Source: Glebionis coronaria (Eukaryota > Streptophyta > Magnoliopsida > Asterales > Asteraceae). Taken from it: a stretch of DNA of 64,000 nucleotides. The stretch covers positions 1,860,001-1,924,000 of the forward strand of contig JANFOE010000050.1 of the NCBI GenBank assembly GCA_025667525.1, in the 5' to 3' direction. Numbering within the stretch: position 1 is the stretch's first letter; every line of letters begins with the position of its first letter. The notes beneath the pieces are model-generated. The model searched no databases, was not told where the DNA came from, and saw nothing but the letters and a program-made list of their open reading frames with translations. This document shows positions 35,625-46,887 of the stretch, one piece after another. Both the position numbers and the translations under genes were made by a program.

Positions 35625-37340
35625 AGGGTGCAAGGAGGACATAGTTGAAACTGCTAAGGATGTTGTATGAACGCTTTGGGTTTACGGTTATGCATTTGGC
35701 TTCGCCAAAGCACTAGCGGTTTTCATGGTGTCAATGAACCAAGTGTGCATGAACGTGTATAAACGAGTTGTCATCGGGAGCATCGACGACATCTTGATCT
35801 ACTCAAATCTGAGAAGGAGAGTGAGGCGAATTATGTGTTGGTTTTGGAGTGGAGTTATACGTGAGATTTTCGAGTGTGAGATTTAGTATTAAGTTTACCA
35901 TGATGAGTAGTTAGAGATGATGACATATCATGGAACCAGCAAGGGGCGATGTGAAGAAGGATGAGGAAGCATTTTGAAGGTTGAAGAAGTGGATTGGATA
36001 ATGATCCGATCTTGGCATTATCGGAAGGACTTGATGAATTCGCGAAGCATGACGATACGTGGAGCAAGGATTTGGACGTGTACGAGAATGACAAAGAAAG
36101 GCGATTGCTTATACGTTGCAGGAACTGAAGATTTGGAAGAACTGGATAGACTTAGTTAGTGGAGCTGGATTGTTATATCTGCCTAGAATGCTAGAGGCAT
36201 TTGGGGTACGAGACGTAGAGAATGATCTATACGGATCATGAACGTCTCCAACACATATTCAACCATCTTGATTGAACATTTGGCAAAGGTGATGGGTGGA
36301 GTTGATTGATGAAAGAAAATTACAAGGCCAAGTACCATCTAGGAAAGGCAAGCATAGTTGATGAGACATGGAATAAGAAGAATGAAGTGAAGCTGAGACG
36401 AACTTGAACTATATGGATGACGTATTAGAGTGGTTTGGATGAAGGATGTAGGTTGCACGAGTTGAGTTGTCTAAAGCAGTGAACACGTCAACATTTATGT
36501 TGCGTGGCTTGGACAATCGTAGGAAGGAAAGGGACGTAGACTATACTTCCTACATGGATAGGAGTAGTTTAGAAAGGGCGATGTAAGGACGAAGTTGGTG
36601 GAAGGGATACATAATGCGGTGAAGGATTAAGTACGATGAGAGTTGGGTGATAGTCGATAGACTAACTAATTCATCACCTATTTCAAGAGGAATGAGAAGT
36701 CACGTAGTTGGGAAGTTGGAAGAATTGCGTACGGATGTGATGGAATCAAGGGTTTTGCGTAAAGGTTAGCCTAATATGTATGGAGTGCCTTATGAAGGAT
36801 TATGGCAAGCGAAGAAACAAGGGGAAGCATCACATCGTGATGTATGGTAGGAGTTGAGGAAGAATTAATGGATATGTGAAAGACCGTCATAGGTCACTTT
36901 GTAAGGAAATTGGAATTTTTAAGTAGTTTGGGATACGGACTGAAGGGAGTTGATGAACATAATTGGACATGGGTGATTGATTTAGAGGTAGTTCGGAAAC
37001 TCGTTAGCGATGGCTGAGTTTTCATATAATGATAGTTATCGTACTAGAAGTCGATAAATGCCATTTGAGGCACTATATGAAAGGATATGGTGAGTTTTCC
37101 CCATTGTAGACTAGGATTGGTAAAAGAGGCTACTAATGTGGTAATGGTGTTTGTGGACAGAATGAGAGCAACAAGGGATGCTATATAGAAAAGGAGGAAA
37201 CCACTAGAGTTAGTGACAGAGTTATGTATGAAGTTTCACCCATAGTAACGGGTGGTATGTTTTGGTACAATGGAAGAGTTGATGTAGAGTTTTGTAGGTC
37301 CATTTATGATCTTTGGAAAGATCGGACCATTAGCTTATGA
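35625..37340 (+). pseudogene. C pol remnant: RT to integrase C-terminus
   Basis: Heavily decayed. About 35,694-35,815 reads as the RT palm with an FGFAKALAVFM segment and SIDDILIYS, the usual FIDDILIYS with one change. RNase H traces (TDHERLQHIFN, then YHLGKASIV) lie near 36,226-36,340. The integrase end is visible near 37,000-37,100 (MAEFSYNDSYR, then MPFEALYE) and 37,160-37,340 (RRKPLEL, then SFVGPFMIFGKIGPLAYE in shifted frames). Stops and shifts are frequent. No intact domain remains. Its position right of D shows that D cut pol just upstream of the RT palm. Confidence 0.75.
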
Positions 37341-37694
37341 GCATAGAATTTCCTGGGGGAAATGAGTTGTATACATGATACATTTCATGTATTGAGATTG
37401 GTAAAGGTTATTTGAGAATGCATTTTGCATGTACGGTTATTCGGGACTTGTGTTAATGAGAGTCTTTGTTTTATCAAAGAGTCATCTAGGAGATTTATTG
37501 ACTGTGAGGTCAAGAGTTTGGCAATGAGTTTAATTGTTTTTGGTTTGTATATGTGGTATTTTGAAACTTGAACTAAAGTTCACGTGGAAATGAGAGGAGT
37601 TCTTTTAGAACAAGTATCCTCGTGTGATTTGTTGTCTGTGTGTTTGATCTTAAGGAGTAAATCTCGGGACGAGATTTCTATTAGGAGGGAGTGA
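37341..37694 (+). other. 3' non-coding end of C with polypurine tract
   Basis: No ORF. It ends with a purine stretch TTAGGAGGGAGTGA directly before the LTR start at 37695, the likely plus-strand primer. The phrase CTCGGGACGAGATTTCT just upstream is, from memory, common before the 3' LTR in plant chromoviruses. Confidence 0.65.
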
Positions 37695-40383
37695 TGTGAC
37701 AACCCTGGTTTTGAGGTTCGTCACTTAGTTTTATTTTGTGCTAGTTGCGTGTCTTTACGTGTTTATGTGCTTATTGGTGTGTATAGATTGTGTTTTGGAT
37801 ATCGTTTCCGGTACGGGGTACCTTGTGAATGAAACGATGTGTGATGATTTCATGTTCATGAGTTCACATGGTAGTGACTATGAAGTGAGATGGTGTTATT
37901 TGGTGGTTCTAAGTATACGTATATGTATTATAGAAAATCGTATTTTTACGATTTACGGTTTAGCATTTAGAGGTCGCGGATGAGGTAATTAGTCATATGA
38001 ATATTTTTCGGGATGGTTTTAAGTCATTTAGGACTTAGTTATAAAGTTTATTGCAAAATTTGAGATTTTTTTTAAAAGTGTATATTTTACGTCTTTTACG
38101 GTAAAACGCGTAAATTTGACTAGTTTTACGGTTTTGTGGTTTTGGAAGCTTTAGGAGCTGAAATAAATTAAGGAAAATTAAATTAATATTAATAACATAA
38201 TATTAAATAATAATAATAAAAAAAAAGAATTTAGGGGTGTTTGGGTCGGTTTAGACGCACCAAAGAAGAAAGAAAGAAGGGAAAAGCCCAAAACAGGCCC
38301 AATGGATTTGTAATGGGATTAGAGGGCCTTTAGGACTTAAACAAACCCAACTCATAACCATAATAATCAGAGTTTTAACCTACATAATATCTCCTAGCTG
38401 AAATTCATCGATGGAGGCCAATTAGGGTTCGTCAAAAATTAGGTTTTCTTCATCTTCTATTAATTCAAAGGTAAAACCTTCTTAACCCTTTTCATATTAA
38501 ATGTTTTTTAATGTTTCTATGATCATATGATGGATTAGATTAGGGTTTAATTAAAAACAGTATATTAATCATATTTTAATGATTAAATAAATTAGGGCTT
38601 GTAATTAGAGGGATTAGGGTTAATTAATGAGGTTGATTTTGTTAAACCCGTTTTTAAAAACTAGGCAGAATTTTGAGTCAATTGTTTTGATCATATCTGG
38701 AGTTCTAGGAACATTCAAGATGCGATCAAACTATCCCTGAAAAGGTACTTGAAGTGCCTTTCCAATGCAAGAAACTAGAACTAAATTGGAGGTCGGGAAG
38801 TGGGTCAAAAACAGGTTACAACAGTCGGAGGTCAAAACAGTTTTGAATTCAGCCTGTTTTCTTTTTAAGTTTTGGGTTATTTGGGGTACTTAGGGTTGCA
38901 TTGGGATCTTATCACGAACATGATAGATGGTTTATATGTTTTAGTGAGTATCTGCACTTGGGCTAAGATTGTGGTTTAGGGTAAGACCCTCTAATGGTAA
39001 TGAACTTTTCATACGTTTAAAATCAGTGAATTCTGGATAGGTAGCAATATATACACATATATCGGGGCCTTAACAGTAGCTTTAAGGTTAGGTCAAGTGG
39101 GAGGTTTTAACTAACATGTATAAAAGTGTGAATATTTCTTTTACATAAACCATGGGTATATTTAAGTGGACGTTTTACTTAAAGTTTTGAGACCTAAAAC
39201 TGGGACTGTTTTGTGTCAAAATTATGAACGGGATAGCTATTAAACTTAACCAAGTTAGGGACTTGTTAAGGAAGGGTAATGGGGTGATTAGAACTTAACA
39301 ATGAGGTAATTATATGGTAATAGGCTAGATGTCCATCATAGGTTGATGAGCCATCTTGGTGATTGGTTCGGGTATTGATTGTGTGTTTTTGGTTTGTTAG
39401 CTTGTTGCTAGTGCGAGGACTTGTGAAGAAGCAATCAGGTGAGTTTCATAGTCCCATGTTTACTTTTGATTTTGACTTCCAGATGGGATGGAAGAGACAC
39501 TATGTTGAGTTATTTATAAATTGATGCTGTGAATGTTTTTAAGGTTTGAGATGGACTTGTGTGTACATTATGTGATTAACTGCTATGTAATTCTTGATTG
39601 TGTATGATTTGGATCGGGGGACACGTGCCGTCTCAGTTATTGTGGTTTGACAAGGTAGGGGCCTTGGGATAGGTACATAGCGTGATCGTCTATGGGACCA
39701 ATGGAAAATGATAAGGTAGTGGCCTTGGGATAGGTACATAGGTGTATGGGTGCCTATTGTACCATGGTTGTTGGTAAGGCGTGATGCCTTGGTAATTATG
39801 GTTGTTGGTAAGGCGTGATGCCTTGGTAATTGTGGTTGTTGGTAAGGCGTGATGCCTTGGAAATGTGATGATTGATTTATCTTGAATGCTAGTTGTTAAT
39901 GCATACTTGTAACACTTTGTCCATATGTTATTGTGTTGATGGTTGTTATTCACAGCTTGTAACTGATTTAGCGTTGGAGTCTAAACCTATGACTCTCACC
40001 AACTTTATGTTGACGTGTTTTAGTGTCTCTTTCAGGTGTGAATGTGTTTAAGCTTTAGGATAGAAGTGGCTAGACTTGGATGCCTTAGGATTGCATATAG
40101 AAGGAGATCCCCGTTCCTTCTTAGTTTACCTTTATGTTTTTTTATAAGTGATACATGTTGGCACCTATATGTTTGTTTTGTTTGTGTTATTTGTTTGTCT
40201 TGGGTAAGAGGTAGGACTGTTACCTACTTACTTAGACTCCTGCATTGTTGAGATATTGTCATGACATTTGTGTCACCATTTTTATGACATTTCTTATATC
40301 ATTTAGTTAACTCTGTAGACACGCTATTGTTGTGATGATATCCATACGTCGTGCCCCATATTCCGCCATGGTGGGGTGTGACA
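37695..40383 (+). repeat. 3' LTR of element C
   Basis: 2,689 bp, the same length as the 5' LTR, with about 50 substitutions by eye and small indels that cancel. It includes the hairpin tandem block at about 39,650-39,862 and is followed by GAGAC. Confidence 0.93.
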
Positions 40384-40388
40384 GAGAC

Positions 40389-41041
40389 CTCGGTCGACTT
40401 TGAGAGGAAAGAGATTATCCCTCTCGAGGTTCAATTATTAAAAAGCTACAAAAAATATATACGTCATATTACTTGAGTTGGCAAACCAATAATCGGTCGT
40501 CCCTCTCAATATACGCACAATCATGCGGGGAAACGAGGTGGCACAAAGCACTTAAAAACCTTTTTCCTTAGAAGGCCTTTTATAGCGCGTCGCCTTATAC
40601 CCACCTTATAGTTTGTATAAATCGAGTTCAAACTTCTTACTAGTATTTATCTATTTTTCTCTTTTTTCTCGTTTGGGATTCGAATACAATAGCTAGGTGA
40701 TGAAATCCCAACTAAGGTCTTATTTGTAAATAGGTAAATTAATTGTTCTACGTAATACAATATAGTAAATGAAAAATCTTTTTGTATTTTTTAAGAAAAA
40801 TATATATTCACAATAAAAAGCGAAAGAAATCGAAATAAGAAAAATAACAATAATACGTAGTATTTTTGGTGTAATACTTTAGGAAAGAGTTTGCTTTTGA
40901 TGATTTTTTCATTTTTTGTATTTTTAAGTTTTTGATTTTGTAGCAAGAAAAGTAACGTTCAAAATTGAACGGATCCCAAAATCCAAAGCTTCTCACGAAA
41001 AATCGTCAATCGTAACGAGCGAAGTGGCAGCGGCGCCAATT
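40389..41041 (-). other. Leader of element B with primer site
   Basis: About 650 bp of untranslated leader between the right LTR of B and the C insertion; 31 more bases lie at 20031-20061 before the gag ATG. The minus-strand primer site TTGGCGCCGCTGCC is at 41026-41039. The block 40,535-40,610 matches the E leader. No ORF of interest. Confidence 0.8.
41025..41039 (-). promoter_or_regulatory. Primer binding site of B (tRNA-Asp type)
   Basis: Minus-strand TTGGCGCCGCTGCC, three bases from the LTR end, as in E. The match is lost after about 14 bases. Confidence 0.8.
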
Positions 41042-41427
41042 TAATATAGCAATTTTAGTCAATTTATCGTTCTCTCCTCGACTCACTCGAATTGATATCG
41101 GATTTAAACGTGGATTAATTGTTCTTGGTAAAACGTACTTTGTTTGGTATTTAAAAACTAAAAACTATTTAATTAAAAACTAATTAATCTAATTAAAAGG
41201 AAAATCTTTTAATTAAAAATACTTAATTAAAACTAATTAAACTATTTGAAAACTATTTTAACTTTAGATAAAACTAAAATTTATTTAATCTAATTAAAAA
41301 GTAAATACTATTATACTATTAAAATCTTTAAAACTTAATAAAACTAATTAAAACAAATTTATTTTAAAAATTATAAACTAATCTTAAAAACTAATTTTAA
41401 AAACAATTTAAATTTATAAAAGTAATT

Positions 41428-41465
<38 letters not shown>

Positions 41466-43613
41466 TAAACTTTATATAAGTAAATATAAAAAACTTTTAA
41501 TTAAAAAAAACTTGTGATTAAAATCTATTAAAAATCTGGTAGCTAAAACAAAACCTATATTAATTACTAAATCCGTATTAAACTACAAACATGCGTCTAG
41601 CAAAGATGGTTAACACGTTGGGGTACTAACCGTGAGGTCACGGGTTCGATTCCAGTTAGATACAAATTTTTGCTATACTTTTATTTTTGGAATATTTTTG
41701 GAAGCGAACAGACCAATTGGGTCTGTTTCTTTATGCAGCAAAAATCAGTAGCTAATCACAACCAAATAAGCAGATACAACTAAAACAAAAAGCAATAAGC
41801 TAAAAAAATCTTAAACTAACAATAGCAAATAAAACTCAAACTTAAAAATAAGCAAATCTAAACTTAATAGCAAGTCTAATAAGCAATAAACAAACAGTAA
41901 ATCCTATAACATCAGCTAAGTATCTAAGCAAATAAAGGATCAACAAGTAGCATGTAAACAAATCTGACTTAAATTGAAAATAAGCAAACAATACCTAAAC
42001 AAATAAGAACAGATAAGCAAATAAACCTAGTAAATCAATCCTATATTAGCAAAATGCAAAACCAAAAGAAACTGAAATCAAATAAAGCTTAATATAAACT
42101 CAGAGATATCCAAACAGCTTAAACCTAAGACTGTATCACTACTTAAACAAAACTTATCAGATAGTCAGATAAATAACATGCAATCAAAAGTAAACTCAAA
42201 TCTAAGCAAACTTTAACAAGAGAAGATAAACTAAAACACATCAAATAAAAAAAAGAACTAAAACCTTGTGACGATTCCGTTGAGCAGTAGATCGGCGCTG
42301 AGCCGTCTATGATACTAAGTCAAGACCACCATTAAACACCACTCGCCAAATCATCACCATCGAACCATAAACCAACAGATTTATATAAACTTCCTAGTGG
42401 GGGAAGATTATCCACCAAAATTTATTATAACTTTGCTTAAATAATTTTTTTAGAATAAAAGATCCTTACAATACTGAGAAAATAGAAATTACAATTTAAC
42501 CTAAAAACTAATTTGCATAAATTAAAAATAAATAAAATAAAATAAAATTGGCCCTCCAACATTACATAATGAGGGGGTTTTTATAGGGAAACCCTAAAAA
42601 CCTGTTGGTGAAGCTTGGTGAGTAAGGAAGATGATCTTGACCATTCATTCCTTCTTTTGTTTCTCTTTCTCTTCATCTACGGCTGATAATCAGTCACCTC
42701 GCACACGGATTGCCACCTTGGAAGTTTTGTGATAGTTGTGTTTCTTGAGGTCTGATGTGGAGTGATTTGTATGGAGGATGGTGAGGAGTGATGTGTATCC
42801 TTCAATCAAAAGAAGGGGATGAGCCACGTCATTGAGGACCACCTATCATGCTGTTTTGATAACCATGGGGATTAAATTCCCAATCGTGTGAATCACACGC
42901 TTCAAGCAAAAGCCCCAATTTCTTTGATGTAATTTGTAAATAGTAAAAAGCTGTGTTATTGTTTCTTGTTTTCATCAAAGTAGAAAGAGAGAAAAGTGGG
43001 TGAGTGATGTGAGATATGTGTTTATAAAAAGTGAATAATTATTCACTTATTTACTCCACCGTTTGTTTCTTTACTTGGGCTTGGACTTAATAGGCTTGTA
43101 GATCCATAAGCACAACCGTCTCATGTTACATGTTAAACTTTGGGCTTGGGCCCAAGTTTAATTTTCATCCGTCCCTTTTTATTATGCAAGTTGGGCCATG
43201 ATGGGCCTTTACCCATTTAACCATAAAACATGATCTTCAAATGGGCTTTTAAGCCCATTTACCCAAATGTGGGACCCACAAGCCCGATTAACTTAATAAA
43301 TATTAAATCCGCTAAAAACGAGCTTGACTTTGGCTTTCTTGATCTTTTCTTCAAACCCGTGTTGATTTTGCCGGTTTTCGTGATCTTCGGTACACTTTTG
43401 GTTCTTTGACTTTGACTTTGTCTCTTTCTTGGACTTTTCTTCACTATTTGACCGTGAAATCCCGTGTTTTCTTTCCTTTTGATCATTTGTACCTATTTCA
43501 CATAAAAACACAAAACCACACGTAATTCCGACTTTTACGATACTAAAGACATGATTAGTTCTTGTTTTTCCTTGATTTTAGTGGCAAAAGGATAAGTGCT
43601 TACACGCTTATTA
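41042..43613 (-). repeat. 5' LTR of element B
   Basis: 2,572 bp, shorter than the left copy mainly through loss of about 107 bp near 42,450. It has an expanded AT run at about 41,432-41,462 where the left copy has only a short one. It carries the tRNA-like stretch, the TGGGCC-type cluster (43,070-43,290) and ends at the TGAGG target copy. Confidence 0.9.
41593..41663 (+). other. tRNA-like sequence in the right B LTR
   Basis: Second copy of the 71-bp tRNA-like stretch, with A box TAGCAAAGATGG (41598-41609) and B box GGTTCGATTCC (41643-41653). Here the 3' arm TAGATAC pairs with GCGTCTA with one mismatch. It is nearly identical to the left copy, so it was in the LTR when B inserted. Confidence 0.55.
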
Positions 43614-43618
43614 TGAGG

Positions 43619-43791
43619 CTTTTTAATCAATAGTTTGATTCGAGGAGAGATTTGGTAGATTGTTTTCTACGAATACACACAAAATCCAAAAAAAAAAATT
43701 AAAAACAATCAAAAACACAAAAAAAATTTGAAAATCCACAAAACACCCAAAAAGAATCTTCTTTGCTCACCTCCCATTCTACTTCACGTTT
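43619..43791 (+). other. Leader of element E (second part)
   Basis: 173 bp continuing the leader from 12086 after the TGAGG copy. It is rich in A runs and leads directly to the gag ATG. Confidence 0.8.
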
Positions 43792-44378
43792 ATGCAAACT
43801 CGTAATCAAGCAAAACGAGCTCGCAAACGTCGTCAAAACCAACGCAATTTGATTGAAGAGGAAACTCCAATTGTTGAACCCGTTGTAGAACCAATAGTCG
43901 CCATGGCTAATCGTACTATGATGGAGTTGCTTCAAACACCCACCGAGGGTTTTGGAGAAGCTATTGTGATTCCTGCCATCCTTGCGGAGAATTTTGAGAT
44001 TAAGACGGGTTTAATGTCGATGTTACAAGCAAACAAGTTTCGAGGTCATGAGAAAGACAACCCGCATTATCACATAAGGAAATTCAATCGTCTCACCGCA
44101 ACAAGCAAGTTTAAGGATGTTCCATATAACGCCATTAAGATGATGTTGTTTCCATACTCGTTGGATGGACCCGCAAAAATTTGGCTCGAGAAAGAACCGC
44201 CAAATTCGATTTTGACATGGGGTGATCTCGTTTCTAAGGTTGTGAACCAATTTTTTCCGCCATCTAAGACAACACATTTGAAAAATGAGATTTCAAGGTT
44301 TACACAACGTAATAATGAAAGTTTTTCAATGGCATGGGAACGATTTAAAGAGATGTTACATAAATGTCCACAACATGA
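43792..44378 (+). pseudogene. E gag, N-terminal part, cut by element F
   Basis: Starts MQTRNQAKRARKR, a basic N-terminus as in Athila gags, then MANRTMMELLQTP and the conserved gag core with MLFPYSLDGPAKIWL, FFPPSKTTHLKNEI and AWERFKEMLHKCPQH. The frame is open to the F insertion after codon 195. CATGA at 44374-44378 is the target copy. The reading continues in frame at 62168. Similar to the B gag, but with a different basic N-terminal run. Confidence 0.92.
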
Positions 44379-44690
44379 TGAAGAATTGTGATAATCTTAT
44401 GAATCAATAAGGTGGGTTGATGGTTTTAGAGAGAGAAAGTAGTGAGAGAAAGTGAGAGAGAAATGTGTGTTTTTATTAATCAAAAGTGAAACAACCAACC
44501 AACCCCCTTTCCATAGTGGAAAGGGGTATTTATATCCAAGCCACTAATGGACTTGGGCCGACCCATGACAAGCCCATGGGCCGGTTTTACTTAACAAAGT
44601 AAACAAACATTAACTACGAGCTATACAACATTCAATAATATCGTGGAGTGACCGGTACTTCTAAAATACGTTAAAAACGTATTTCTAACA
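44379..44690 (-). repeat. 3' LTR of element F
   Basis: 312 bp, plus-strand ends TGAAGAATT and CTAACA (minus sense TGTTAG...TTCA). TATA box (minus ATATAAATA) at 44527-44535, next to a perfect 10-bp stem, 3-base loop hairpin at 44504-44526. Three differences from the other LTR, near 44,592 and 44,653-44,656. Confidence 0.95.
44504..44526. other. Perfect hairpin beside the TATA box, left F LTR
   Basis: CCCCTTTCCA (44504-44513) and TGGAAAGGGG (44517-44526) around the loop TAG. On the sense (minus) strand it starts one base after the TATA box, so it lies at or just upstream of the likely transcript start. Confidence 0.85.
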
Positions 44691-44706
44691 ATCTCCCCCT
44701 AAGGGA
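44691..44706 (-). promoter_or_regulatory. Polypurine tract of F
   Basis: Minus-strand TTAGGGGGAGAT next to the 3' LTR. Extra copies of the core (TTAAGGGGGAG) lie at 46487-46499, 46692-46703 and 52257-52267. Several tracts are a known trait of Sireviruses. Confidence 0.85.
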
Positions 44707-45338
44707 GGTCACTCCACGTTACACAGTTCTAAACCTAGCATACTATACTAAGTCTTCGTTCTTCAGCTCATAGTCTTTTCTTTTTTTCTTTTTGTTGTGA
44801 ATATGTTGATTTGATCTTTTAGGCTTTGGCTTGAGAGCATTGTTCTTTTGACCTTTCACGTACGATCTTTGCCTTCTTGTGATTCTTGCCTCCTCGTGAT
44901 TCCATGTTCCACACACTTATGTTTTTGTTGAATTCTTGAAAGCTTCAGAGTTTGGTACAGCGGAAGACTTCATTTTGAACTTTCTTGAATTTTGTTGAAG
45001 TTTGATGTAGAAAAACATAAGCATGTGGGAACGACTTTAGCTGGTACACTGCAACGCCACCGTCTTCGCAGCAACATAATAAGAAACGAATGAAATGGCT
45101 TAGAACATTTCATTCTAAATCGGTAGCGTTTTACCTCCGGTCGGTGAAGACCGTTGGACGATATTAGATATCGTACCTGTGACGGATAGTTTCAATTAAG
45201 TAACTTCCTGACAGGATTTCGCGGGTAAACCCGTTCTCTTTATTCGACGATCACTAAGCTTGACTGCGAACATAAAGAGTGGATCACTTGGATAAATTAT
45301 CCTTGTGATTGAAGCCGTCAATTCATGAAACCTGGAAC

Positions 45339-45730
45339 AAGTGAATTTCAATTAAGATTTTCACCATCGTTGCTTTCCAGTTATCACGAGCTTGATTCAT
45401 AAAGAATCTTGCACGTCACCTACCAAGTGCTGTTTGATGTTAACACTAGAAGGATTTCCACTCGTCACTGTGAACACTAAAGAGTGTCACTCTGAGTGTT
45501 CTGGCAAGATCATACGATAATGCGTAGAGGCCTTGAACGAGTTTAAGTTCAATTAAGAATTAAACTACTGTTTCTTTCCAGTTTTCACAAGATTGGTTCT
45601 TAAAGAACCGCACGTGTCACCTACCATGAGCTTGTTTGATGTTGGCTCAAGCAGGATTTCCATCTTTATTGTAATACTTGCGTATCACTCGGATGTTCTG
45701 GCAATATTACAAGAATACTGCGTAGGACTC
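45339..45730 (+). repeat. Two diverged 195-bp direct repeats in the F 3' region
   Basis: Shared blocks in order: TTCAATTAAGA, CTTTCCAGTT-TCAC, TAAAGAA, GCACGT-(GT)CACCTACCA, GTTTGATGTT, AGGATTTCCA, GTTCTGGCAA and TGCGTAG. The two copies are side by side. Confidence 0.75.
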
Positions 45731-46486
45731 ATAAAAATCTCCTACTTTTCACAGTGTGTGAGAAAGAAAGGAATAAATGGATAGTGTCCTAATGAGACTT
45801 TTGATGATCTCGTGGCTCTAGACTCGATAGTGCGTTTTGATTTAGTGAGCGATGACTGGAGAGGAGTGCCGCCTATTCAATATCAGTCTATTCGGAGTCA
45901 ATAAACCAATAGATAACGTGTTGATCTCCGTGTGATTAAAACAAATACCTTTTTAGAGATATTTGAGTTAGCTGGGAAGGGTTGTGCATTGCATCACTGG
46001 GGCCATGATGTCTTTCTTCAATATCGAGAATCATTAACAAATGATCTCAATAGCATATGTATTGACCCGATTTCTGCCTAAAGTTGTAAGGAGGGCTTCT
46101 TTCTTTACACCCTTTATCTTTACAATTCTTTTTCATTCTGCAACCCCTTCAATGCTTACCCATACGTCATCACTAGCACCTTGTTGTGATTGTTCCAGTG
46201 CTAGCTTAAGTACTTGGTCGGCATTCAGCTACGTTCACAATCTTTCTCCATCTTTCCTAGGACTTCTAATTCTATCTAGGGAATTGTCCTTGGGAAGATT
46301 CCATCGGCTCTGATGAATCATTGGACTAATACCTATTCCTACCACCCTTTTGTCACCACATCCGTCATGAATTAAGCGTGTTTGGGAAAGTATAGTCACC
46401 ATGAAAAATCCTTGAAAATCACTTAAGGTACATGTGATATTGAAATCAAGAGTTTTGTACCTTAAGTGTTTTGTTCATCAAAAAAC

Positions 46487-46703
46487 GCTCCCCCTTAACA
46501 CGTGCTTTACACATATTAAGTTGGATTATCGTTAAGTCTTTTTCATATTTTAACCAAGTATCGTTTAAGTCTCCTTAATCCCATTTTCTCCCCTTATCCA
46601 AAATGTTAACCATTAATATTTGGGATATTGAATGGATTAACCGGTCTTTGGGTAAAAATGAAATCAATGTTTGGCCATAGAACATATTAATGCTCCCCCT
46701 TAA
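46487..46703 (-). repeat. Extra polypurine-tract-like sites of F (3' region)
   Basis: CTCCCCCTTAA on the plus strand at 46487-46499 and 46692-46703, one substitution from the core of the tract next to the LTR. A third copy is at 52257-52267, between pol and the second ORF. Confidence 0.75.
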
Positions 46704-46887
46704 ATTAATAAGGGTTAATTGTAGTGTTTTAGTATGACATATTTTGAAAGATTTAGAATCTCGTGAGAAATTCTTGAAAAATTATCATACCTTAACACTA
46801 CATCAAGCCGTAAAAGTACAATATTCACAAAATTTACATATTCACAAATAAAACCAATATAGAGTGGACCTGATATGAGACGACCCA

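Larger units (their letters stand above)
20062..40383 (+). mobile_element. Element C: Tekay/Del-like Ty3/gypsy, decayed, containing D
   Basis: Two LTRs of 2,689 bp each and a perfect target duplication GAGAC (20057-20061 and 40384-40388). Without D it is about 10.3 kb. The primer site follows the left LTR. Pol relics lie only to the right of D (35,625-37,340). LTRs differ at about 50 sites by my eye count, near 2 percent. It lies in the B leader, just upstream of the B gag start. Confidence 0.93.
12087..43613 (-). mobile_element. Element B: RT-less Athila-type retrotransposon, split by C
   Basis: Both LTRs and a perfect 5-bp target duplication (TGAGG, 12082-12086 and 43614-43618) are present. 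Without element C the length is about 11.2 kb. On the minus strand the order is: 5' LTR (43613-41042), primer site, leader, gag-protease (20030-16790), 3' non-coding region, damaged polypurine tract, 3' LTR (14784-12087). No RT, RNase H or integrase is found anywhere in it. LTR ends are TA...TA in both copies instead of TG...CA. It must depend on pol from another element; A is a close relative with an intact pol. Confidence 0.92.
44707..46887 (-). other. 3' non-coding region of F
   Basis: 2.2 kb after the second ORF. It holds a diverged direct repeat of about 195 bp (45,339-45,533 and 45,539-45,730; possibly a third copy from about 45,180) and two extra polypurine-tract-like sites. The 90-residue ORF at 46041-46313 (+) is antisense and I do not call it a gene. 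Confidence 0.7.

Noticed and set aside
20105..40251. Small ORFs present twice (20105/37738, 21905/39539, 22056/39690; also 26684/33792)
   Set aside because: They are conserved only because they lie in the paired LTRs of C and D. No codon-type pattern of change is visible.
28634..41462. AT dinucleotide runs at 28,634-28,652 and 41,432-41,462
   Set aside because: Ordinary microsatellites; the second is longer in one B LTR only.
46041..46313. 90-residue plus-strand ORF
   Set aside because: Antisense within the F 3' region; Ser/Phe-rich chance frame, no domain.
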